Of a stretch of 24,512 bases of DNA, positions 7,031-14,645 are shown piece by piece. Origin of the DNA: JAVBSX01 sp031549565 (lineage in GTDB: Bacteria; Planctomycetota; Planctomycetia; Pirellulales; Thermoguttaceae); assembly GCA_031549565.1 (NCBI GenBank), contig JAVBPO010000037.1, positions 1-24,512 on the forward strand, written 5' to 3'. The position numbers and the translations under genes are program-made. The notes under the pieces were generated by a model. It was not told where the DNA came from. It did not search any database and saw only the letters and a program-made list of their open reading frames with translations. Every line of letters begins with the position of its first letter. Position 1 is the first letter of the stretch.

Positions 7031-8608
7031 ATGAGCCATCAAAATCAACGCTGTCATTGTTGTCCGCCGAGTCCGAATCTTTCGGGAAATAACTTGCAAC
7101 TTGAATTGTCCCGGCGTGCCTTCCTGGCCATGGGCGGTGTCGTCGTGGGCGGCCTGACTTGGGCGGGTTTGCAAAGCGATCTGCTCGCCGATGAACTCTC
7201 GGACCCGATCGCCCAACCGATGCCGAGACAACCGCTGATCGTTAAACCGATCCTGCTGCATGATTTGCCGCAGCGTCAGGAAAAATCGTCCTGGCGGAAT
7301 TGGGGCGGCGTCGATTCTCCCGAGGCGGCGGAGAAAGAAGTCCGGCAAATCCGTGCCGAATTGGAAAGCATCAAGGCAAAAGCGGATTACCCGGTCGAAT
7401 ATCTCGACATCGTGAAAGTCACGAACGTCGACCAGCTTTCGCCGGATCATCCGGATATCAAAGGTTGCGACTTGATCCTGCTTTACGGGGCCGGTTTTCC
7501 GATCAACGGAATTCAAAATTTCGGGAAAGACGTGATCATTTTCCAACGCTGGCGTAGCGGAGCCGTTTATTACCAGTACGAGGGCGTCAGTGCGAGATTT
7601 CTCCGACAACATACGGACGATCAGTCCGTTCCGAATATCAAAGAGGAAGACGTCGTGACGGATGAGTTGGAAGAACTCGACTGGCGTTTTCGTGCGTTGT
7701 GCGGTTTGAAAAATACGAGAAACTCGAAAATCGTCACCATCGGCGGCGCCGGAGCTTTCGCGCACGGAAAATCGGAGATTCCCGTTCCCGAGATCGTCAA
7801 AAAAGTCTGGAATTTCGAATACCATGATATCGGTTACGACGAATTGGGAAAACTCATTGATGAAGCGATGGCCGATTCCAAAACAATCGCAAGGGCGAAG
7901 AAACGCGCCCAGGATTACCTTAAAATTCCCGGCACGACATTGGAAGCGACCATGGAGTGTTTCGAAAACAATTTCGTGCTCGACGACGTGTTCCGCCTGC
8001 TCATGAAGCGAGTCGGTACGAATTTACTCACGATCCAAGGCTGCATGGGACCGATCATGGCGCAGGCGAACACGAGTGCCTGCATCACGCTTTCCTTCCT
8101 GAACGACGACGGTTACATGGCGTTTTGCGAGTCCGATTTCGTTGTGATACCAAGTGGCGTCTTATTGGGCAATATTACCGGAAAACCGGTCTTCCTGAAC
8201 GATCCGTGTTATCCGCACAAGAGCATCATCACGCTGGCGCATTGCACCGCTCCCAGGAAAATGGACGGCAAAAACTACGCTCCGGCCCGCATTCTCACAC
8301 ATTTCGAATCCGATTACGGGGCCGCTCCGAAAATCGAGTTCCCGCTCGGAATGTTGACGACCAATATCGTTCCCGATTACATGTCGAAACGCTGGGTCGG
8401 CGTCAAAGGGGTGATTTGCGACGTGCCGTTCCGTCCGATTTGTCGTTCGCAATTCGACATTAAATACGAATGTCCGGACATGCTCTTTGCCAAACGGATG
8501 CCGGGCTTTCATTTTATGACCTGTTACGGCGATTACACGAAAGAACTCGGCTACGCTTTACGTCGCGTCGGGATCGATTGGGACAATCTCGACGAAGTGC
8601 CGACATAA
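7031..8608 (+). CDS. Tat-exported protein with L-fucose-isomerase-like C-terminal region
   Basis: Protein of 525 residues with a twin-arginine signal: SRRAFLAMGG followed by a hydrophobic stretch (VVVGGLTWAGL), probable cleavage near residue 56. The Tat motif is preceded by a long n-region with an unusual Cys cluster (CHCCPPSP). The C-terminal half holds MAFCESDF (Glu367), FLNDPCY (Asp391) and LAHCTAP (His404), resembling the metal-ligand segments of FucI/AraA-type ketol isomerases. The 24-residue Glu-Asp spacing equals that of E337-D361 in E. coli FucI as I recall it. It would act outside the cytoplasm, which is odd for a sugar isomerase, so an altered role is possible. The start is firm: AAGAGGAGA sits 6 bp before the ATG. 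It converges with the next gene with only 11 bp between stops. The fold call is moderately sure; the substrate is unknown. Confidence 0.75.
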   Translation: MSHQNQRCHCCPPSPNLSGNNLQLELSRRAFLAMGGVVVGGLTWAGLQSDLLADELSDPIAQPMPRQPLIVKPILLHDLPQRQEKSSWRNWGGVDSPEAAEKEVRQIRAELESIKAKADYPVEYLDIVKVTNVDQLSPDHPDIKGCDLILLYGAGFPINGIQNFGKDVIIFQRWRSGAVYYQYEGVSARFLRQHTDDQSVPNIKEEDVVTDELEELDWRFRALCGLKNTRNSKIVTIGGAGAFAHGKSEIPVPEIVKKVWNFEYHDIGYDELGKLIDEAMADSKTIARAKKRAQDYLKIPGTTLEATMECFENNFVLDDVFRLLMKRVGTNLLTIQGCMGPIMAQANTSACITLSFLNDDGYMAFCESDFVVIPSGVLLGNITGKPVFLNDPCYPHKSIITLAHCTAPRKMDGKNYAPARILTHFESDYGAAPKIEFPLGMLTTNIVPDYMSKRWVGVKGVICDVPFRPICRSQFDIKYECPDMLFAKRMPGFHFMTCYGDYTKELGYALRRVGIDWDNLDEVPT

Positions 8609-8619
8609 CTCGCGTTCCG

Positions 8620-10095
8620 TTAATCCAACAACGACTGCCTTAGCGCCGCGATTTTGCGGAAGGCCGGTTTCATCCGCCCGTCCGCGGCGATCAGGCCGGT
8701 CGGTTGGGTGGATGTGGTGTCGGCCAGGTGATTCCAGAAAATGCCGTGAATGTTGCGTTTCGTCAGGCACATGAGGACCATCCGAACCGTCCATTCAAGC
8801 TGAACCTGCATCTGCCATTCATCCGTACGGTTTTCCTGGAAATCGTCCCACCGGCTGGGAATGGAAAGGGAAACGTACAGTTTTTTGCTCCAGATATTCC
8901 ATAAATCGATCAGCCGGCCCAAAAGCATCGGATCTCTCGGAAGCGTGCAATGCGGGTCCATACCGATTTTAATGTCCAATAAAAAGGCGTCCAAAGCGCG
9001 AACGGAAGCGAGCGACTCGGCAATCGCGATGAATGGGAGCGGGCAGTCGTTTGTCCGGTAATAATCGCCGCAAGGTTGATCGATTCCGACCAGGACCGTT
9101 CCGTCGGGCACGAAATGCTTGACCTCGCGAATCAGGTCGCAGATCAGCGCGACACCACGACCGATCGAGAACCCGCAATCCGGGCAGGAAAAGAAATCGC
9201 TCGACACGATCCAGTACGAGCCGCGATCGCGAAACCGTTTGACGAACTCAATCGTGTACTGAATCGCCGCGTTTTCGAACGCTTCCCGATCGTCGATCTT
9301 CATGCGGACCCACGACGGAAGCGAGGCCGGATCGAACGAAAGAATCGGGCCGATGAGCGGCTTTTTGCCGATCCGCCGGACGAATTGAAAATACCGCTCA
9401 ACCGGTTCCCAGTCGTATTTCCCCGGCGCGAGTTCCACTTCTTTCCAGGACGGCGTCGCGGCAACGAGCGAGAACGCTTCGTCGAAAACCGTACGAACCT
9501 GTTCGTTGCCCCAACTCGATTCCAGAGGCGAAAGCGGCTCGGTCGAGGAACCTCGCCCCTGGAAAACGCCGAGCGGGACCGGGAATCGGGCCGTCTTTTT
9601 GCGTCGAACGGCGATCATCTGATCGAAATACTGATCCGTCAAATGCGTCCCCATCGGGTCGAGCAGATCAAGCAGCTCGGCGGCTTTGCGCTCCGTTCGA
9701 GGATCCGCTTCGTCCGAAGTCGCCATGACGCCAAACGTGTGGATCAGATCATGAACCTCCCGACCGAGCGTCTCGGAAGGAATGAAGCCGAGCAGTTTCC
9801 ACTCGTAAAGCAAGCGCAACATCCGCCCGAGTTGACCGCGTCCGAGTTCCTTGAGGAGCAGGTACGGTTTTTCCCGCTGCATCAGCGTCTCAGTCGATTG
9901 CAGCAGAATTCCGTAACGCGGATGAGAAACCGGAATATGAACCGTTCCGGTTCCTTTGGTTTCCGGTTTGAGAATCAGCAGATCGTCCCGGATTTCCACG
10001 TCCGTCAACCGCGGAAGACGCCCCCAACTTGCGTAGAAAGCGTGTTCGAACATCGCTTTGGACGCAAATTCTGACGGGAAACGGAAGAACAGCAT
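8620..10095 (-). CDS. GH10-like TIM-barrel protein, probably cytoplasmic
   Basis: Protein of 491 residues. The first ~165 residues are an uncharacterised N-terminal domain. From about 175 a glycoside-hydrolase-like barrel begins (FPVPLGVFQGRG), with PSWKEVELAPGKYDWEPVERY (216-236), matching the GH10 pattern in which a W/E segment precedes G-x-Y-x-W. The end, GLIAADGRMKPAFRKI, resembles the closing segment of GH10-type proteins. The usual acid/base motif W-x-x-x-NE appears as YWIVSSDF (294-301) without Glu, and no ITELD-type nucleophile motif is seen, so xylanase activity should not be assumed. There is no signal peptide. The ATG at 10095 lies 2 bp after a TATAAT; the ATG at 10053 (MFEHAFYASWG) is a credible alternative start. 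The gene follows atpD by 126 bp on the same strand, separated by palindromes. Confidence 0.7.
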   Translation of the reverse strand: MLFFRFPSEFASKAMFEHAFYASWGRLPRLTDVEIRDDLLILKPETKGTGTVHIPVSHPRYGILLQSTETLMQREKPYLLLKELGRGQLGRMLRLLYEWKLLGFIPSETLGREVHDLIHTFGVMATSDEADPRTERKAAELLDLLDPMGTHLTDQYFDQMIAVRRKKTARFPVPLGVFQGRGSSTEPLSPLESSWGNEQVRTVFDEAFSLVAATPSWKEVELAPGKYDWEPVERYFQFVRRIGKKPLIGPILSFDPASLPSWVRMKIDDREAFENAAIQYTIEFVKRFRDRGSYWIVSSDFFSCPDCGFSIGRGVALICDLIREVKHFVPDGTVLVGIDQPCGDYYRTNDCPLPFIAIAESLASVRALDAFLLDIKIGMDPHCTLPRDPMLLGRLIDLWNIWSKKLYVSLSIPSRWDDFQENRTDEWQMQVQLEWTVRMVLMCLTKRNIHGIFWNHLADTTSTQPTGLIAADGRMKPAFRKIAALRQSLLD

Positions 10096-10097
10096 AG

Positions 10098-10103
10098 ATT
10101 ATA
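10098..10103 (-). promoter_or_regulatory. -10 box upstream of the GH10-like gene
   Basis: A perfect TATAAT on the minus strand ends 2 bp before the ATG at 10095. Transcription would start about 10090, inside that codon, favouring the ATG at 10053 or a leaderless message. No good -35 box is seen; TTCCGG is the nearest at a 17-bp spacing. Confidence 0.4.
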
Positions 10104-10168
10104 ACATCCAAGCGCAATCGCCGGAACCTACGGTTCGTGGGCTAAGCGGAAATGCGGGACAAACTGCA

Positions 10169-10183
10169 CCGATCCAGGATCGG
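10169..10183. repeat. 15-bp palindrome between atpD and the GH10-like gene
   Basis: CCGATCC (10169-10175) and GGATCGG (10177-10183) are perfect 7-bp arms around a single A. It could be an operator or part of a transcript end. There is no T-run on either side. Confidence 0.5.
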
Positions 10184-10188
10184 CGGTT

Positions 10189-10222
10189 AAACACAATCGA
10201 CAAATATCATTTGACTGTGTTT
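10189..10222 (-). terminator. stem-loop at the atpD stop codon
   Basis: Arms AAACACA (10189-10195) and TGTGTTT (10216-10222) enclose an inner pair CAAAT/ATTTG (10201-10205, 10209-10213). The right arm overlaps the atpD stop codon. It may slow or end transcription or protect the mRNA end, but no U-tract follows, so classical intrinsic termination is doubtful. Confidence 0.35.
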
Positions 10223-11678
10223 ATTTCTTCTTTGCGGCGGCTTCCATTTTCTCGGCTTGTTCGGCGGCCTGTTCGACGGCCCCGACGTACATGAACGCCT
10301 GTTCCGGGAGGTGGTCCCATTTTCCGTCGGCGATTTCCTCGAACGATCGGATCGTCTCTTCCAACGGTGTGATCTCGCCCGGTTTGCCGGTAAAGACTTC
10401 CGCGACCAAAAACGGCTGCGACAAGAATCGCTCCATCCGGCGGGCGCGATGGACGACAAGTTTGTCCTCTTCCGCCAATTCGTCGACGCCGAGAATCGCG
10501 ATGATGTCCTGCAATTCACGATAACGTTGGAGCGTCTGCTGCACGCGGCGGGCACACGTATAATGTCGGTCGCCGACGTACTGCGGGTCCAAAACGCGGC
10601 TGGACGAAGCGAGCGGATCGACCGCAGGGTAAATCCCCTTTTCGGAAATCGCACGTTCCAGATAGATAAACGCGTCCAACTGGCCGAACGCCGTTGCCGG
10701 GGCTGGGTCCGTCGGGTCGTCCGCCGGAACGTAAACCGCTTGAACGGACGTGATCGCCCCTTTTGTCGTCGACGCGATCCGTTCCTGAAGTGCCCCCATT
10801 TCCGAGGCCAATGTCGGCTGATATCCCACCGCGGACGGCATACGACCGAGGAGCGCGGACACTTCCGAACCGGCTTGCGAGAAGCGGAAAATGTTGTCGA
10901 TGAACAAGAGCACGTCGGTTCCGGTTGAATCGCGGAAGTACTCGGCCATGGTCAACGCCGAAAGGGCAACCCGAAGCCGGGACCCCGGCGGTTCGTTCAT
11001 CTGGCCGAACACCATCGTCGTCTGTTCGATCACGGAACGACCGGTGTTGCCGATTTTCGCTTCCTTCATTTCGAGCCAAAGGTCGTTTCCTTCACGTGTT
11101 CGTTCGCCGACGCCCGCGAACACGGAACTGCCGCCGTGGGCGCTTGCGATACGGGCGATGAGCTCCTGAAGAATAACGGTCTTACCCAAACCCGCCCCGC
11201 CGAACAGGCCCGCCTTACCACCGCGGACGAACGGCGTGAGAAGGTCGATCACCTTGATACCGGTTACGAACACTTCGGTACTGGTCGAAAGCTCGACGAC
11301 TTTCGGCGCCTCTTGGTGAATCGGACGGAATTCCGTTGCATTGACCGGCCCCAGTTTGTCGATCGGTTCGCCGAGGAGATTGAACACGCGACCCAAGGTT
11401 TCTTTGCCGACCGGAACGGAAACCGGGGCTCCGGTATCTTGGCAGTCCATTCCGCGGACCAATCCGTCGGTGCTTCCCAAAGCGACACAGCGAACGCGAC
11501 CGCCGCCGAGGTGTTGCTGAACTTCGCCGGTCAAGCGGATATTCACCCCTTTTTTATCGTTTTCGATTTTGACGGCGTTGAAAATCGCGGGGAGCTTTTC
11601 TTCCGGAAATTCCGCGTCGAATGTGGAGCCGATCACCTGGGTGATTTTACCGATTACCTTTTCCGTAGTTGCAACCAT
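10221..11678 (-). CDS. atpD: F1F0 ATP synthase subunit beta
   Basis: Catalytic beta subunit of the membrane ATP synthase, 485 residues, normal family length. Visible motifs: Walker A GGAGLGKT (160-167; the usual form is GGAGVGKT), the catalytic Glu region GERTREGNDL (191-200), Walker B LLFIDNIFRF (Asp261), ALTMAEYFRD, and DELAEED (399-405), which corresponds to DELSEED that contacts the gamma/epsilon rotor. The start is set at 11678 (MVATTEKVIGKITQVIGS); the open frame extends 19 codons further to 11735, but that tract is not beta-like and overlaps the -10 box. An AAGAG lies about 9 bp upstream. No other atp gene is in the window: cysS is upstream, not atpG, and no atpC follows. The gene therefore stands outside the usual atpBEFHAGDC operon, or the operon is split in this organism. 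Confidence 0.96.
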   Translation of the reverse strand: MVATTEKVIGKITQVIGSTFDAEFPEEKLPAIFNAVKIENDKKGVNIRLTGEVQQHLGGGRVRCVALGSTDGLVRGMDCQDTGAPVSVPVGKETLGRVFNLLGEPIDKLGPVNATEFRPIHQEAPKVVELSTSTEVFVTGIKVIDLLTPFVRGGKAGLFGGAGLGKTVILQELIARIASAHGGSSVFAGVGERTREGNDLWLEMKEAKIGNTGRSVIEQTTMVFGQMNEPPGSRLRVALSALTMAEYFRDSTGTDVLLFIDNIFRFSQAGSEVSALLGRMPSAVGYQPTLASEMGALQERIASTTKGAITSVQAVYVPADDPTDPAPATAFGQLDAFIYLERAISEKGIYPAVDPLASSSRVLDPQYVGDRHYTCARRVQQTLQRYRELQDIIAILGVDELAEEDKLVVHRARRMERFLSQPFLVAEVFTGKPGEITPLEETIRSFEEIADGKWDHLPEQAFMYVGAVEQAAEQAEKMEAAAKKK

Positions 11679-11734
11679 TTGTTCGCTCTTAAAAATAGGG
11701 AGTGGGAAACGAAAGAGAGACAAAAATCCACTCA

Positions 11735-11740
11735 ATTATA
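11735..11740 (-). promoter_or_regulatory. -10 box of atpD
   Basis: A perfect TATAAT on the minus strand, about 57 bp before the chosen atpD start, implies a leader of about 50 nt. The matching -35 is poor (CTGTTA at 17-bp spacing). It supports atpD being transcribed on its own and supports the start at 11678 over 11735. Confidence 0.45.
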
Positions 11741-11799
11741 GCTTACCAAAACGACCTTAACAGGGTAGTAGAGAAAAAATTATCGATACCGCTGCCCCG

Positions 11800-13347
11800 T
11801 TATTTTCGCGTCCATTCGGTCCCGCCGGGACGATCCTCGATCGTAATGCCGACTTCGGCGAGGGTTCCTCGGATTTTGTCGGCCGTTGCGAAATCTTTGT
11901 TCTTCCTCGCCCCCGCCCGAAGATCGATGATCAATTCCATCAGTTTGTGGACGATTTCGTCGCTCTTTTCCGCCGGTTTTTCTTCCGGCTCATGTCGGAA
12001 CAGACCGAGCGTCAGGCAAAGTTCGCGGAGCACCGTCGTCCCGTGAACGAGCGGCCAAACGATCGGTTCCGGCGCGTTTTTCGAGCCGTCCAGATCGTAT
12101 TCGTCGGCGTATTTGTTCAGCACCCGAAGCAGATCGAACAAAAATCCGATCGCGCCGCCGGTGTTGAAGTCGTCGTCCATCGCCTCGAAAAACTTGTTGC
12201 GATAGTCGTTGACCTGGACCAGCAGCGGATCCCCCTGCGGATCGAAATCTCCCTCGTCCCGGGTATGTGGGGTCGCGGTCGAATAAAAATGATCCCCCGT
12301 GATTCGGTGATACCGCTTGAAAAACCTGTAAAACGCTTCCAGCGACGTTCCGACCTGTTCAAGCCGTTCGAAACTGTAATCGATCGGCCGGCGGTAATGC
12401 GACGACAGAATGAAGAAGCGGATCAACTCCGGATCGAACTGTTTCAATAAATCGTGAAACGCACTGGACCCTTTCGACTTACTGATTTTCCCGGCTTCTT
12501 GCGAATCGAGATCCCCTTCTTCCGCGCTTCTGGTGTTGCGCCCGCCGAGCTTGCCGACTTCGCTCGACGCCTGCATCAGGCCGTTGTGGAGCCAGTATTT
12601 GGCCATCGGTTTGCCGTGCCGGCATTCGCTTTGGGCGACTTCGTTTTCATGGTGCGGAAAGACCAGGTCGAGTCCGCCGCCGTGAATGTCGAACGTTTCG
12701 CCGAGGATTTCGCAACTCATCGCGGAACATTCGATGTGCCAGCCGGGGCGCCCTTTACCCCACGGCGAGTCCCACGACGGTTCGCCCGCCTTGGCCGATT
12801 TCCACAACGCGAAGTCGCACGACGATTGCTTCCGCTCGACGGTCGCGCCCCCTTCGCCGAGCATCTGCGTAAGCGTCCGGTGCGACAGTTTACCGTATTC
12901 GGGAAATTTTTGCACGTCGAAATACACGTCTCCCTGTGATTCGTACGCAAATCCCTTGTCGATCAGAGCCTTGACGAAATGAATGATGTTCGAGATATGT
13001 TCGGTCGCTTTCGGAAAATAATCGACTCCGTCGACTCCCATCGCTTCGAGGTTCCGCATGTAGTCGGCGGTCATTTCCGCGGCGACGGCGTCCATCGGGA
13101 TCTTCCGGATCTGCGATTCGGCGATCAGCTTATCGTCGACGTCGGTAATGTTGATCACGAGGGTCACGTCGTAACCGCTGTGAACCAAATACCGTTTGAT
13201 CGTATCGAAAATCACCGGCCCGACCATGTGCCCGATGTGCGACGGCTTGTAAACGGTCGGCCCGCAAAGATAGATCCCGACCTTTCCCGGACGCACCGGT
13301 TCAAAAACTTCCTTCGATTTGGACAGAGTGTTGTAGAGTCGGATCAT
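11800..13347 (-). CDS. cysS: cysteinyl-tRNA synthetase
   Basis: Class I aminoacyl-tRNA synthetase charging tRNA-Cys in the cytoplasm; 515 residues, longer than the ~460 of E. coli. The N-terminal catalytic domain has YLCGPTVYKPSHIGHMVG (zinc-ligand Cys plus the HIGH motif), DVDDKLI, the WHIECSAMS and HHENEVAQSE zinc/active-site segments, and the KMSKS equivalent KISKS (287-291). Between HNGLMQ and KISKS lies an extension (SSEVGKLGGRNTRS, then EEGDLDSQEAG) that I associate with planctomycete CysS. The C-terminal helical domain contains DDDFNTGGAIGFLFDLLR and ends with WTRK. The start ATG at 13347 has no Shine-Dalgarno. A 15-bp inverted repeat of heptamers separates the gene from tatC upstream. 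Confidence 0.95.
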   Translation of the reverse strand: MIRLYNTLSKSKEVFEPVRPGKVGIYLCGPTVYKPSHIGHMVGPVIFDTIKRYLVHSGYDVTLVINITDVDDKLIAESQIRKIPMDAVAAEMTADYMRNLEAMGVDGVDYFPKATEHISNIIHFVKALIDKGFAYESQGDVYFDVQKFPEYGKLSHRTLTQMLGEGGATVERKQSSCDFALWKSAKAGEPSWDSPWGKGRPGWHIECSAMSCEILGETFDIHGGGLDLVFPHHENEVAQSECRHGKPMAKYWLHNGLMQASSEVGKLGGRNTRSAEEGDLDSQEAGKISKSKGSSAFHDLLKQFDPELIRFFILSSHYRRPIDYSFERLEQVGTSLEAFYRFFKRYHRITGDHFYSTATPHTRDEGDFDPQGDPLLVQVNDYRNKFFEAMDDDFNTGGAIGFLFDLLRVLNKYADEYDLDGSKNAPEPIVWPLVHGTTVLRELCLTLGLFRHEPEEKPAEKSDEIVHKLMELIIDLRAGARKNKDFATADKIRGTLAEVGITIEDRPGGTEWTRK

Positions 13348-13385
13348 AACGTCGATAGGCTGGCGGAGGGATTGTCCCGCGAATG

Positions 13386-13454
13386 TAAATAAGAAATAAG
13401 GTTTGTTTACGCTTGCTGTCTCGATTTCATTTCTTATTTCTTATTTCTTATTTA
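13386..13454. repeat. inverted heptanucleotide repeats between tatC and cysS
   Basis: TAAATAAGAAATAAG (13386-13400) is the exact reverse complement of CTTATTTCTTATTTA (13440-13454). Each arm is a run of the 7-mer TTATTTC, with a further unit preceding the right arm (from 13430). The same unit occurs at 5725-5742. It fills most of the 112-bp gap and can form an A/T-rich hairpin with a 39-nt loop. Confidence 0.8.
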
Positions 13455-13459
13455 AAAAT

Positions 13460-14587
13460 TTACTCCTCAAACTCGCTTTTCCTTTTCGGAAAAATGTAAC
13501 ACAGGGCGATGCCGCAGAAGTAGAGGATCGTCAACGGGATCGCCATGAGGATCATGCTTTGCGGGTCGCTCGGGGTCAGGAGCATTGAAATCAAGAAAAT
13601 GATCAAAACGGAAATCTTCCATTTGGACACCATGATTTCAATCGACAGGATGCCGACCCGTTCCAGTACGAATAACACCAGAGGAAGCTGGAAGCTGATC
13701 CCGAAACCGATCGGCAACATCAGGGCGAAGCTCATCCACTCGGAAATCCGCGTGTCCGGATCGATGTCCATCATGGCGTTGAACGCGAAAAGGAAATCGA
13801 GCACGTATCCGAAGACGACGAAAAACGCCAAAGCCGCCCCCGCGATGAACAGGAGGATACTGAACGGCATGAAAATGTAAATGTATTTTCGCTCGTTGTA
13901 ATACAATCCCGCCGCGACGAACGACCAGATGCTGTAAAAAATGCCCGGACTGGCGGCGACGAATCCGACGACCAACGCCGCCTTAATGTAAATCATGAAC
14001 GCTTCATGCGCGCCGAGCGCTTTGGATCGTGTTACGGAAAGATCGTCCAACTGCTTGAACAGTACAAGCGGAAACGGCTTGGTCTCTTTAGTAATGTGAA
14101 CGCGCGGTACGAACGCCTGCTCAGGGGCGACGACCGGTTTTTTCTCCTGCGTGCGTTTGTACCGGTTGAGATTATCAATCTCGTCGACGGGACGAAGTGT
14201 CTTCGCGGTTTCGGCGGGCTGCTTCGAAGTGAGACGCTGCCAGTCGAGAATCCCTTCCAATTGACCGGGATAAACGTAGTTGATTTCCGGCAGAAACTCC
14301 CCTTCGCGAATGATGCCGATCATCCAATCCATGGAATAACCCGCTTCGAGGAGTTCTCCCGTATGGCCTTTGATGATTTTTTCCCCCTTTTCGGAGTAGA
14401 ATTTTTTCAGAGACGCCTGAAGCGGTACCTGAATGTAGTCCACGACAGGCCCGCCGAAATAGAGCCCGATGAGAAACCCGACTCCGAGCCACGTGATCGC
14501 CCGCCAGAGACAGACGCGCAATTCCTCCAGGTGATCCCCGAAACTCATCGTCGATTCGGCGAACAAGTCTTCGTTGCGTTTGAGCAT
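13460..14587 (-). CDS. tatC: Sec-independent protein translocase TatC with expanded first periplasmic loop
   Basis: Polytopic inner-membrane core of the twin-arginine export system, which binds the RR signal and recruits TatA. 375 residues against about 250-260 in E. coli. The cytoplasmic N-terminus carries the conserved signal-binding block MSFGDHLEELRVCLWRA (14-30). TM1 is about 30-48. The next membrane block (HEAFMIYIKAALVVGFVAASPGIF, from 194) starts only after a ~145-residue loop, so the first periplasmic loop is expanded by over 100 residues (KGEKIIKGHTGELLEAGY, then LPEINYVYPGQLEGILDWQR, and others). Further TM segments follow, with LPIGFGISFQLPLVLFVLER and MLLTPSDPQSM typical of TatC. 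The gene starts 58 bp after the RND pump stop and may be co-transcribed. No tatA/tatB is in the window. The protein at 7031 is a possible substrate. Confidence 0.94.
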   Translation of the reverse strand: MLKRNEDLFAESTMSFGDHLEELRVCLWRAITWLGVGFLIGLYFGGPVVDYIQVPLQASLKKFYSEKGEKIIKGHTGELLEAGYSMDWMIGIIREGEFLPEINYVYPGQLEGILDWQRLTSKQPAETAKTLRPVDEIDNLNRYKRTQEKKPVVAPEQAFVPRVHITKETKPFPLVLFKQLDDLSVTRSKALGAHEAFMIYIKAALVVGFVAASPGIFYSIWSFVAAGLYYNERKYIYIFMPFSILLFIAGAALAFFVVFGYVLDFLFAFNAMMDIDPDTRISEWMSFALMLPIGFGISFQLPLVLFVLERVGILSIEIMVSKWKISVLIIFLISMLLTPSDPQSMILMAIPLTILYFCGIALCYIFPKRKSEFEE

Positions 14588-14645
14588 GGAAGTGTGGTGT
14601 CAAAGGGGTGACGCGGAGTACCGGCTAAAGGGGCGAATCAATGAT

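Noticed and set aside
9076..10074. 332-codon plus-strand frame opposite the GH10-like gene
   Set aside because: Arg/Asp-rich antisense shadow without recognisable motifs.
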